This document shows, piece by piece, positions 12,654-19,887 of a DNA stretch of 20,411 nucleotides. Below the pieces are notes generated by a model, which saw nothing but the letters and a program-made list of their open reading frames with translations, was not told where the DNA came from and searched no databases. Numbering within the stretch: the first letter of the stretch is position 1; the number at the start of each line of letters is the position of its first letter. Source of the stretch: a virus; IMG/VR virus record IMGVR_UViG_3300014914_000049, positions 1 through 20,411 of that record; one strand, given 5' to 3'. Both the position numbers and the translations under genes were made by a program.

Positions 12654-13917
12654 CTAAACCTGTTGAAACGTAAATATCATATCTACTCTTACCTTGAGAC
12701 TTCAACACTGAGGGATGTTGATCCCATATATCACAGAACAACAGCCTCTTCCCCTCTTGATACCGTATACCCCGACCCAGCCGCTGTAGGACGCTAATAC
12801 AAGAGCGAACTGGTGCGCTGTTTATAATAACCCGAATGTGTTTGTTATCAATCCCCTCTTCAAGCAGCTTTGAAGTGAAGATTACTCCTTGGGTTAACCT
12901 ACTGACCTGCTCCCTTACCTTGGCAGGAGTCCGGTAATCAACCACGAACGATCCGGGTATTCTCTTACACATTAGATCAGCGTGTTCAACCCGGCCCAAG
13001 AAAACCACTATAACGCCTCGCGAACTAAGCTCTGTTATCAACATCTCCAACAGCTCGTTGCGCCGTGGATCGGTCATAATGTGTTTCTTATAAATCCAAC
13101 CTATATCTTTTTCTTTGGACCCAGGTATCGTGTACCCCCCTTCGTATTTGATCATACAGAAGTCAACAGGGCAAACCAGCTTAATCTTCATCCCTTCATG
13201 GTAAGACGCAGCGTTAACCACATTGTTCATGAAAACAAGTTTGATTACTTTATCCAACCGATCCGACCGTCCCGTTGGAGTGCCTGTGAACCCATACCAC
13301 CGAGACGCTCTTGTGCCAAGCAGTTTACGTAGGTAAGAAGGCGCCGCTACATGGTGTGCCTCATCAACCAGAACCACATCATATCGAGAGGCGGTAAGGC
13401 TCTGGAAGGTGGAAACCATAATCCGACCTCTTCTTTTCTTCTGACCTGTACGTATTCCTACATTCGGAAACCATTCCCTGAGTTTGTTGTAGGTTTGCAC
13501 TACAATCCGTTCCCGGTGAGACACGCATAACACTCTATAATCCCGGAACACGGAACACAACCCTGCTATCATGTAAGTTTTGCCTGTACTAGTAGCGCTC
13601 ACAATAAGAGCCGATTGATATTGAACCGCCTCTTCAACTACACGCTGCTGAAAGGGCATGAGCGATTCTATCGTGCATTCCTTCGGAGCAACAGGTTTTG
13701 TTAAATCCACAACCTCCACGGATTTCATGGTAGTTAGGAATCCACTAGGGAACTCGTCACCAAACAAGAACACTTTTCGCTCTTGGTGCCATTCCGGGAC
13801 GCGTCCCTTTGCCGGATGGTATACGATACGCATAGAAGGGACTAAAAACGTCACCTTACTCATCAGATCTCGAGTTAGCTTCCCCTTCGCACAAATTCCA
13901 TACTTTTCAATCTTCAT
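12634..13917 (-). CDS. UvsW-like superfamily 2 DNA/RNA helicase
   Basis: The 427-residue protein has an N-terminal region of about 80 residues, then LMPFQQ (86-91), Walker A ATSTGKT (108-114), VDEAHH (184-189), FTGTPTG (210-216), FTSKLLEEGID in motif V and QRLGRGIR as motif VI. This is the order of SF2 helicases of the UvsW, RadD and XPB type. T4 UvsW unwinds R-loops and branched recombination intermediates and switches origin replication to recombination-dependent replication; here it lies among RecA, SbcCD-like and replisome genes, which fits. I choose ATG 13917 because in-frame codons further up lie inside the preceding gene. That start overlaps the upstream stop and has only a weak ribosome binding site. 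Confidence 0.88.
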   Translation of the reverse strand: MKIEKYGICAKGKLTRDLMSKVTFLVPSMRIVYHPAKGRVPEWHQERKVFLFGDEFPSGFLTTMKSVEVVDLTKPVAPKECTIESLMPFQQRVVEEAVQYQSALIVSATSTGKTYMIAGLCSVFRDYRVLCVSHRERIVVQTYNKLREWFPNVGIRTGQKKRRGRIMVSTFQSLTASRYDVVLVDEAHHVAAPSYLRKLLGTRASRWYGFTGTPTGRSDRLDKVIKLVFMNNVVNAASYHEGMKIKLVCPVDFCMIKYEGGYTIPGSKEKDIGWIYKKHIMTDPRRNELLEMLITELSSRGVIVVFLGRVEHADLMCKRIPGSFVVDYRTPAKVREQVSRLTQGVIFTSKLLEEGIDNKHIRVIINSAPVRSCISVLQRLGRGIRYQEGKRLLFCDIWDQHPSVLKSQGKSRYDIYVSTGLGEVCVV

Positions 13918-14857
13918 TAGTCTGCCGCAACTTACTGACATTAAACACGTCAAACACCGCTAAATAAGGATAATGAGTGTTTTCAGCCACATAGAATCCG
14001 ATAGGAAACATAGTACATTGAGACAGTATGAAATGACGAAACTGTCTAAACGCTGCAAACACAAACACAACCCTGCACCTGAACTTCTCAATCCATTGTA
14101 ACCACTCCAAGCAGTCCTTATCAGACTCAACTTGCAAACAAAGAATTACCTTTCTGGACACGTAAGGAAACCCTTGGAACGGTAGTTGCATATCTTTTGT
14201 TTGATTAGAGATAAAGTACTTCATGGCACGCCTGACCGCGCCCCCCTCTGGGTGGGGCATCCACGCAAAAGCAACCCGTCGTAGTTTAACTACTTGTGAA
14301 ATTTGGTAGGCACACCAACCAGTTGCTTCGTAAGATAAAAACGTCACAGGTTCTCTTATCAAACGGTCCACAATCGCACGTGCGGTGAGGCCCACCCGCA
14401 GTACTTGGTCGCCCGTCATCCAGTCAACATACATTTTAGGATTCTCAATACATGAATAAAAATGGCGTTTGTCTTTCAGCTTCAGTATCCGTACTTTCCA
14501 GCCCCTTATAAAGTCCCCATACAACCGGAAAGCGTAGGCAGTCTTGATCTGCTTCTTAACCGCGTACTTCAGTTTAGGACTACGCTGAGCTGCGAAGGGT
14601 TCAATATCCCGTGCTAAATACGAGGCCATACGTGGTGGTACTTTTTTATGGAACAAAAACGCCGTGTGCAGCACGTCTTTCAACAATGTCCGAGGTCTCC
14701 CCGCACACCCAAACTCAGCGATTCTCAGAATCATACACTCCAAGAAGTAGTCGCAATGAGTACACACTTCGTCAAACCGGAACACACCATTACACCTTGA
14801 AGGAAATTCTCGCCTGAACATAAAACACTTCTTAAAACTCAGGGCAGACAACTCCAT
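13907..14857 (-). CDS. Unrecognised protein with N-terminal four-Cys cluster
   Basis: About 316 residues, starting ATG 14857 in a TGATG overlap with the SbcC-like gene, with AGGAG six bases upstream. Residues 22-41 contain C-x9-C-x2-C-x5-C (C22, C32, C35, C41), with another Cys at 11. The last three spacings match the clusters in the two DNA-binding proteins at 18514-19233 and 19429-19887, which suggests a shared zinc or iron-sulfur module. The rest is basic (about 100-150) and then forms hydrophobic strands with many aromatic and Cys residues (near 235-290: VILCLQVESDKDCLEWL, RVVFVFAAF). I recognise no catalytic motif. Its place between the SbcC-like and UvsW-like genes suggests recombination or late-gene control. 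Confidence 0.72.
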   Translation of the reverse strand: MELSALSFKKCFMFRREFPSRCNGVFRFDEVCTHCDYFLECMILRIAEFGCAGRPRTLLKDVLHTAFLFHKKVPPRMASYLARDIEPFAAQRSPKLKYAVKKQIKTAYAFRLYGDFIRGWKVRILKLKDKRHFYSCIENPKMYVDWMTGDQVLRVGLTARAIVDRLIREPVTFLSYEATGWCAYQISQVVKLRRVAFAWMPHPEGGAVRRAMKYFISNQTKDMQLPFQGFPYVSRKVILCLQVESDKDCLEWLQWIEKFRCRVVFVFAAFRQFRHFILSQCTMFPIGFYVAENTHYPYLAVFDVFNVSKLRQTNED

Positions 14858-16266
14858 CAAGCGCTCCTATGTGAAGTCACGATTACCTGAGAGAAGAGTT
14901 TTGTTGCCCCTCCTGACAAGTAGTCCATCAACGCGCTATAATGTACTTCATCCAGAGAATCCCCAACTGAGTCTAACAGTAATGGTGTGCGTGGACAGCC
15001 ATAGAGTAGTGAGAGAAGATACGAAACCGTAACTCGAAACACCGTCGCAACATAGTCCTGCTGCCCTGTCGAAAGCAAATTGAAGTCCTTTCCGTCCACT
15101 TTGATGTTGAAGGCTTCGTCTAGCTCAAATGAATCAAACACACCCGCCTTCAAAATATTCGTGGTGTACACAGACAGGAAATTAATCAGTGGAGTAGACA
15201 TCCACATCAAAAAGTCTCTCAACACCTTCCGGGCTTGCTGAGTCGTGCGTGCACTTCGAGCTCTCTCGATAGCTTCCTTTAAGTTTTCAAGAGTATGCTT
15301 CTTAACTCGCTTTTGTGTTATCAAATCCAAGTACTGCCGGCACACGTCCTCCTCAAGATCAGGGATCAAATCTGAGAACGCTTCAGGTGAAACAGTATAA
15401 GCGGGTGGAAGACTTTTCAACTCGGCATCAAGACTCAACATCTGTTGGTAAGTTTCATTTGCGCGCTCTATGATATGATTCCGTGAGTAAGTAGTAGAAC
15501 CACATAAGGGACAGTGAGGTGAATCAACGTTTGAAGCCATTTGTTGTAGTTGATACAGTGTGCGGAGCATGCTCAACTGTTCTTGTAGTTGAGCGCGTCT
15601 CTGCGCCGCGGCCGGATCGTAGGCTTTCTTCAGGCGTAAGAGCTCTATTTGTCTACGTAGTACGGGTTCGAGAGAGTCATCGACCTCCTCAAGCTTTTGT
15701 AGGTCCTTCTGACAGTCCTCCAACTGATCCTCTAATGCGCGCAAAGACGATGTATAAGACGTTGGTGATGAAAGCGACTTCAAGGCTCTTTCAATGACGT
15801 CTAGTCGAAGTAGAGCCATGATAAATTTACGTCGTGTGTTCATATCAGCCCGAGCGATTAAGGCAGCCTCCCTTTGGAAACAGCAAATAGTTGTCCGAAC
15901 CAATTGAGGCGGCATAATATGATCCTTCACAAACCGTTGAATCTCCGTCACTTTTGTCACTGATGTGCGACCCCACTTCAGCGTCGAGTTCCGTGGGCTA
16001 AGCCCCCTTTTTATGACGAGCTGTTTCTGGCCCAATTGGGCTTTCATTGTAACATAACTAGACCCTAACGAACCTTCGCGTACATAATCACTCACTGTTC
16101 CTGGAATCGCGCCAGCCCCTGCGAGCGAATAAGCGACGCCCTCAACCAACGTCGTTTTACCACCCCCATTCGGTAACACCACTAAATTGAATCCAGGATT
16201 AAACTCATACTTTGACTGTGAATAACACTTAAAGTTGGTTAATGTAACTAACTCGATCAAAAACAT
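14857..16266 (-). CDS. SbcC/Rad50/gp46-like recombination ATPase (short form)
   Basis: The protein has about 469 residues. Landmarks: LVVLPNGGGKTT (28-39) as Walker A, CCFQREA (128-134) as Q-loop, a predicted coiled coil of modest length (about 165-345) broken by the zinc-hook CPLCG (252-256), the ABC signature LLSTGQQ (397-403), and TPLLLDSVGDSLDE (427-440) as Walker B and D-loop. The arm is much shorter than in bacterial SbcC. In Walker B the residue after the Asp is Ser where the catalytic Glu is usual. With the nuclease encoded just upstream it should process DNA ends for recombination and host DNA breakdown. I choose ATG 16266 over GTG 16269 because GGAG lies six bases before it. Confidence 0.9.
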   Translation of the reverse strand: MFLIELVTLTNFKCYSQSKYEFNPGFNLVVLPNGGGKTTLVEGVAYSLAGAGAIPGTVSDYVREGSLGSSYVTMKAQLGQKQLVIKRGLSPRNSTLKWGRTSVTKVTEIQRFVKDHIMPPQLVRTTICCFQREAALIARADMNTRRKFIMALLRLDVIERALKSLSSPTSYTSSLRALEDQLEDCQKDLQKLEEVDDSLEPVLRRQIELLRLKKAYDPAAAQRRAQLQEQLSMLRTLYQLQQMASNVDSPHCPLCGSTTYSRNHIIERANETYQQMLSLDAELKSLPPAYTVSPEAFSDLIPDLEEDVCRQYLDLITQKRVKKHTLENLKEAIERARSARTTQQARKVLRDFLMWMSTPLINFLSVYTTNILKAGVFDSFELDEAFNIKVDGKDFNLLSTGQQDYVATVFRVTVSYLLSLLYGCPRTPLLLDSVGDSLDEVHYSALMDYLSGGATKLFSQVIVTSHRSA

Positions 16267-16269
16267 CAC

Positions 16270-17214
16270 TTACTCCATATTTTGTTTCAAAACATCAACA
16301 CAAAGGCTCCTTAACTTGCGAGGAATTCCTTTCATCTCACAAAACTCGTCAAACGACTCTAGTAGCGGCTTAACAACGGTCAACTCCGGTACATTGGCAG
16401 GCTCCTGGGTCGACAACTCAACTGTAACTTGGAGCGGAACCCCGCTGCGTCGAAGCTCCTCAACCCAACTTACGTCAGCACCAGAGGTTCTGCACCGAAC
16501 AATAGCGCCTTGAAGAGAATCTAACGCCTGTGGTGGGCTGGTTAAGGTGATATATGGTCTCGCTGGAGTCTCGACAAAGCGTATACCTCCCTTATCGTAA
16601 ACCAAATACCCACAAGGGAAACCCTCTTGATTAAACGAAAAGCGTTCCACAGCTCCTATGTAACAAGCATTTTCACTCAACTTCGTGTACATATGCAAAT
16701 GTCCTAAAAAACAGTAAGTATACTTTTCATACGGAATCTCTATTCCACGGTTCCTAAACTGGGACACAGATTTATCCTCTAAATGCGCCACCAAAAAGTC
16801 GGCTTCCTCAAACTTAGGAGTCGTAGTGTAAGGAATACAGTAGAAAGAGGCACCTTCCACATAAATAGTAGATGGACTATCAACCACACACTTCACATGT
16901 GGTAAGACCGATAAGACACTCAATGGAGACCAAGCGTCGCGTAAGGGCTTGTCGTGGTTCCCACTAATTACTATCACAGGGCACTGGATCTTCCGTAGCC
17001 CTTTCAACGCCACACAATAAGCCGCGGCAGGCGGTCGAGTTGAGTCAAACAGATCACCCACAACTACAACTACATCCGGGCTCTCTTTGACGGCCATGTC
17101 AATCATATTGTCAAAAGCATGGTAGACGTCATTCTCACGCAGATTGATCCCATCTACGACCTTTGAACCACTCCTAAAACCTAAATGGACATCTGGTAAC
17201 GCGACGATCTTCAT
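16270..17214 (-). CDS. SbcD/Mre11/gp47-like nuclease subunit
   Basis: The 314-residue protein carries all metallophosphoesterase motifs in order: DVHLG (8-12), GDLFDS (53-58), GNHDKP (85-90), LVAHLED (141-147) and GHLHMY (171-176), supplying the Asp, Asn and His ligands for two Mn2+ ions. The C-terminal third is a capping and partner-binding region. Mre11-type subunits act as exonuclease and endonuclease at DNA ends with the Rad50-type ATPase, here the next gene. Length matches phage gp47 proteins. The start ATG 17214 follows AAGGTGG. A 42-base gap with no clear promoter separates it from the gene before. Confidence 0.94.
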   Translation of the reverse strand: MKIVALPDVHLGFRSGSKVVDGINLRENDVYHAFDNMIDMAVKESPDVVVVVGDLFDSTRPPAAAYCVALKGLRKIQCPVIVISGNHDKPLRDAWSPLSVLSVLPHVKCVVDSPSTIYVEGASFYCIPYTTTPKFEEADFLVAHLEDKSVSQFRNRGIEIPYEKYTYCFLGHLHMYTKLSENACYIGAVERFSFNQEGFPCGYLVYDKGGIRFVETPARPYITLTSPPQALDSLQGAIVRCRTSGADVSWVEELRRSGVPLQVTVELSTQEPANVPELTVVKPLLESFDEFCEMKGIPRKLRSLCVDVLKQNME

Positions 17215-17256
17215 AGCATACCACCTTGTGAGACACTTTAATAATTACACACCCAA

Positions 17257-17556
17257 CTAACGTTTCTTCAGCTCATTAGGAATTTTAAGAGTTGGGACTA
17301 CAAGACCACTTGTGATTTGGAGATATCGCGACTCAACCTCTCTTGGCAGAGCGGCCAAGACACAATCCTTCTGTTCGTAAACAATTTCCTTCACTCCTAC
17401 AAGAGTCATAGGTATAAGCTGCACCTGCACGGGAGAAATAGGAATGAAACGCACCGGATCTTTGCAGACGTACGTAGATCCCTCCTCGTAAACCTTCGCA
17501 ATAATACACTCCAAAGAATGTTTCAACAAGATCAACTTTAAGCCCATGTGTTTCAT
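17257..17556 (-). CDS. Sm-like (Lsm-fold) phage protein
   Basis: About 99 residues. The pattern SLECIIAKVYEEGSTYVCKDP (14-34), then VQVQLIPM (43-50), KEIVYEQKDCVLAALP (56-71) and ESRYLQITSGLVVP (75-88) matches a small family common in T4-like cyanophages and other phages, with 'I-A-V-E...NPV' and 'V...P....Y...GIVVP' landmarks and predicted Sm-like beta barrel. Sm-like proteins assemble as rings and bind RNA or protein partners; the phage members have no proven role known to me. I prefer ATG 17556 in an ATGA overlap, preceded by GGGGGTGG, over GTG 17565. Family recognition is by pattern memory and moderately sure. Confidence 0.7.
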   Translation of the reverse strand: MKHMGLKLILLKHSLECIIAKVYEEGSTYVCKDPVRFIPISPVQVQLIPMTLVGVKEIVYEQKDCVLAALPREVESRYLQITSGLVVPTLKIPNELKKR

Positions 17557-17813
17557 ATCGGCCACCCCCGTTTACGAAAGTACTGCTTAACCTTCTCTAG
17601 AGGAATGAACACTCTCTTTCCCGACTTTAATGTAATCCAAATACCTTTCCGTCCCTGAAAAGTGACCAAATGAGATTCAAGCCAATGTTTGTTCCTAATC
17701 GCAGCCGAAATCCGCGCGTTGCGCCCGTCACGACTCTCCGCAATCTTTTTTCCGGTTGATGACTCTATTAGATGGTATAGCCCCTCCTTCACCTTCTTAA
17801 CTACTACAGGCAC
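17553..17813 (-). CDS. Small basic protein, unrecognised
   Basis: The 86-residue product starts with GTG 17813, preceded by GGAGG six bases upstream. It is strongly basic, with alternating strand-like segments (GLYHLIES, ESHLVTFQ, GIWITLKSGKRVFIP) and a basic C-terminal helix (KVKQYFRKRGWP). This looks like a small beta-barrel or SH3-like nucleic-acid-binding protein, but no family is recognised. It overlaps the Sm-like gene by four bases (ATGA), suggesting coupled translation. Confidence 0.7.
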   Translation of the reverse strand: MPVVVKKVKEGLYHLIESSTGKKIAESRDGRNARISAAIRNKHWLESHLVTFQGRKGIWITLKSGKRVFIPLEKVKQYFRKRGWPI

Positions 17814-17824
17814 TGAACACCTCC

Positions 17825-18511
17825 TTAAGTGTAAGTCTCCACCAATCGTAGGAGTGTACCTAACACACGCCTCAATTGAACAGGACCCAAATCTGTACCA
17901 ACAAAAGGATATGTTGTGCTAACACTCCTAATATTAAGCGGGCTACGCTTGCTAATCTCCTGGTAGAAAGGTAACTCAACTTCTGGATCCGCTAGACCTA
18001 AAATATGAACCGGCTTCGCTGTCAGGTCCTGAGTTAACATGTACCTCAAAACATGAAGTCGGGATAAAAGCAGCTTCATCTCCTCCTGGACCCTAACATC
18101 CGGCGCATCCCACAATAAACCCATAGCGTCTTTACTCAAACCGATCGCAGTTACAAAACGTGACATATACATTGATTCTAAAAGCCTAAAGAACTCCTCT
18201 TGATTGCGACCTTGAGGAACACCAATAACCCCAATCTTTAATCTTGCAACCTGCTTCATAAACTCAAACTCCGGATCAGGGGGAGAAATGACCTCACTCA
18301 CACGAACTTCGCTCAGAACTTTAGTTACATACGGGGTTAACTCTTTCAGATCTTTCACTATCAGATGATGCCCCTTCTTACCTAGTCGTTTGTAAAACTT
18401 AAAGTACGTTTTCGTAGATTGAAGAAGCTCCATCGAGACCAAATGCCCGAATTGGCCGACTTCCACAACCCAATGCGCGTACTTAAAAGGAACGTCAACA
18501 GCTATCCACAT
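17825..18511 (-). CDS. Degenerate TGT-fold (DpdA-like) paralogue
   Basis: This 228-residue protein is related to the one at 1490-2218. Shared landmarks are VISPPD (74-79, against VVAPD), VPQG (98-101), AIGLSKD (122-128, against IGLGKA), KPVHILGLADPE (166-177, against IPVHILGLGHPN) and IRSVSTTY (194-201, against VRSVDTSW). The candidate nucleophile Asp is thus Ser198, and the VLDNG catalytic-acid loop is replaced by a LIVKDLKEL segment. The fold seems kept but catalysis lost or altered. Eukaryotic TGT pairs a catalytic QTRT1 with a non-catalytic QTRT2; an analogous partner role with the intact copy is a reasonable inference. I choose ATG 18511, nine bases after GGAGG, over GTG 18517. Confidence 0.72.
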   Translation of the reverse strand: MWIAVDVPFKYAHWVVEVGQFGHLVSMELLQSTKTYFKFYKRLGKKGHHLIVKDLKELTPYVTKVLSEVRVSEVISPPDPEFEFMKQVARLKIGVIGVPQGRNQEEFFRLLESMYMSRFVTAIGLSKDAMGLLWDAPDVRVQEEMKLLLSRLHVLRYMLTQDLTAKPVHILGLADPEVELPFYQEISKRSPLNIRSVSTTYPFVGTDLGPVQLRRVLGTLLRLVETYT

Positions 18512-18513
18512 AT

Positions 18514-19233
18514 TCACTTCCCTCCTAACACCTTTCGAGTATAAACATACGACGCACCAACCGCAGCTGCCACATGTGAAATGGGAGCCGCTGGGTGATC
18601 CTTACGATACGCGATAATCCTGTCACGTAGCTTGTCAGGTGCTCTCAAGCCAAGTTTAACCTTCAACGCTTCAACGAGTTCCTTGAACGACCCAACTATA
18701 AAGTAGGAACGCGGATCGACATCCTGGACGGGACATACATTACAAGCACCCCGTCGATCGCACAACAAACACACAACTGCTTCAACCGTGTCAGATAAAA
18801 CTGGACATCTAACACGCCGGTTAACACGATGCCTCACAGTAAAATTAGGTCTACGCTTCACAAACCTAAGCAGAGCACCCCGGTCGAACATTAGCTTAAG
18901 CAGGTGCGTACGTGATGTCTCAAGTGATCTAGCACTCTTTAGTGATCGGGGTGGCCAAGTTATATCGCTCAACGTCCTTCTTACAATATCTAACGTTTGC
19001 TCATCTAGTTTAAGCGAGTTGTACGACAAGTGCCTTAGCGCCGACGCTTCTAGCTGCCTAACACGTTCGCGTGAGACTCCTAAAATCTCAGACAGCTCAT
19101 TGAGAGTATGAGGCCCATCGTTCGCGACTCTGATAGCACAATTCCCATACCTCAAACGTCCAACATACGTCATTCTAGTGAAGTACCGACATTGTGTGTC
19201 ATGACAAACAAATGGCAACTCCCAACATTCCAT
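18514..19233 (-). CDS. Sigma-70 region 4-like protein with Cys cluster and C-terminal HTH
   Basis: Numbered from the GTG at 19236, the 240-residue protein has three parts. Residues 4-33 hold C4, C11, C16 and C33. Residues 43-70 (HTLNELSEILGVSRERVRQLE and on) match sigma-70 region 4.2, which reads the -35 element. Residues 144-168 hold C144-x11-C156-x2-C159-x5-C165 with another Cys at 168. Residues 203-240 form an HTH nearly matching the C-terminus of the protein at 19429-19887. It has no region 2, so it is not a complete sigma factor; it may redirect host RNA polymerase to phage promoters or act as a repressor. I choose ATG 19233 in a TGATG overlap; GTG 19236 is equally possible. Confidence 0.8.
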   Translation of the reverse strand: MECWELPFVCHDTQCRYFTRMTYVGRLRYGNCAIRVANDGPHTLNELSEILGVSRERVRQLEASALRHLSYNSLKLDEQTLDIVRRTLSDITWPPRSLKSARSLETSRTHLLKLMFDRGALLRFVKRRPNFTVRHRVNRRVRCPVLSDTVEAVVCLLCDRRGACNVCPVQDVDPRSYFIVGSFKELVEALKVKLGLRAPDKLRDRIIAYRKDHPAAPISHVAAAVGASYVYTRKVLGGK

Positions 19234-19478
19234 CACAAACGTATTTTACTCCTTATTAGTATCATGTGCCCAATTTTTTGGACCACGCGTTTACGGACTA
19301 GCCTTTCTAACTCACGCATAGGAACGGACCGTGGGATACCCCTCACCCGTTCAGGATCAAAAAACAACTTAGAAGCCGGGCTTAGGTTAGGTGAACCCAG
19401 CAAGAACTCCCTTAACTTCCGACCATCCTTACTTAGAGTTACGTAAAACTTTCCGTGCATACGCTTGAGATACGCCAC
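19233..19478 (-). CDS. Small basic protein between the two HTH genes
   Basis: An 81-residue frame from GTG 19478 (or ATG 19460) to a stop that overlaps the sigma-like gene start. It is rich in Arg and Lys (MRELERLVRKRVVQKIG near 54-70), with FYVTLSKDGRKLREFLLG (11-28) near the front. No domain is recognised and no clear ribosome binding site precedes either start, so it probably depends on translation of the upstream gene, which it overlaps by 32-50 bases. The C-terminal overlap arrangement matches the rest of the gene string. Confidence 0.55.
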   Translation of the reverse strand: MAYLKRMHGKFYVTLSKDGRKLREFLLGSPNLSPASKLFFDPERVRGIPRSVPMRELERLVRKRVVQKIGHMILIRSKIRL

Positions 19479-19887
19479 ATGATTTCGCGATCTCCGACAC
19501 AGTAGCTTTGGGGTGATTTTTCAAATAAGACACTATAACATCTCTCTTACTCCCCTTTGAGACACTGTCCTTGGTTGGCTTGCGATCTCCTGTCGTTTTA
19601 GGTGCTTTTGACCGATGTGTCTTTCGCCTCACTAATTCATCTTTCACCTCACTTTTTACAATCTGAGCCGACACTGACTTGGCTAAGCTCGCTGGGTCAA
19701 CCATAACATCCTCAACCGTAAGGTTCTGAATGTCGTTTGCCCGTGTAACATCACACTGAGAAAATCGAGAACACGCGAAACAAAAGATCAACGCCTGATA
19801 CCTATCCAACGCGGGGCACCAAATTGACTTAGTAAGCCGGTCCCTAAATTCCTCTTTGATGTCTTCATTACTCATAAGTCGAAGCAT
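19429..19887 (-). CDS. Cys-cluster plus HTH DNA-binding protein
   Basis: I choose ATG 19887, eight bases after GGAGG, overlapping the last bases of nrdD; earlier in-frame ATGs overlap more and are badly spaced. The 152-residue product has C24-x11-C36-x2-C39-x5-C45, exactly the spacing of residues 144-165 in the sigma-like protein at 18514-19233. A charged linker (about 80-112: SKAPKTTGDRKPTKD) follows, then an HTH (114-152: KRDVIVSYLKNHP, SEIAKSCGVSQAYARKVL) that aligns without gaps to that protein's C-terminus, sharing roughly half its residues. The two are paralogues; this one lacks the sigma region 4 part. Zinc or an iron-sulfur cluster is the likely ligand of the Cys set. A transcription regulator is the natural guess. 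Confidence 0.78.
   Translation of the reverse strand: MLRLMSNEDIKEEFRDRLTKSIWCPALDRYQALIFCFACSRFSQCDVTRANDIQNLTVEDVMVDPASLAKSVSAQIVKSEVKDELVRRKTHRSKAPKTTGDRKPTKDSVSKGSKRDVIVSYLKNHPKATVSEIAKSCGVSQAYARKVLRNSK

Noticed and set aside
17215-17256. Promoter in the 42-base gap before the SbcD-like gene
   Set aside because: The stretch is AT-rich, but no -35/-10 pair with 16-18 base spacing is present.
18514-19233. Complete sigma factor
   Set aside because: Only a region 4-like HTH is seen; nothing resembles region 2, which binds the -10 element.
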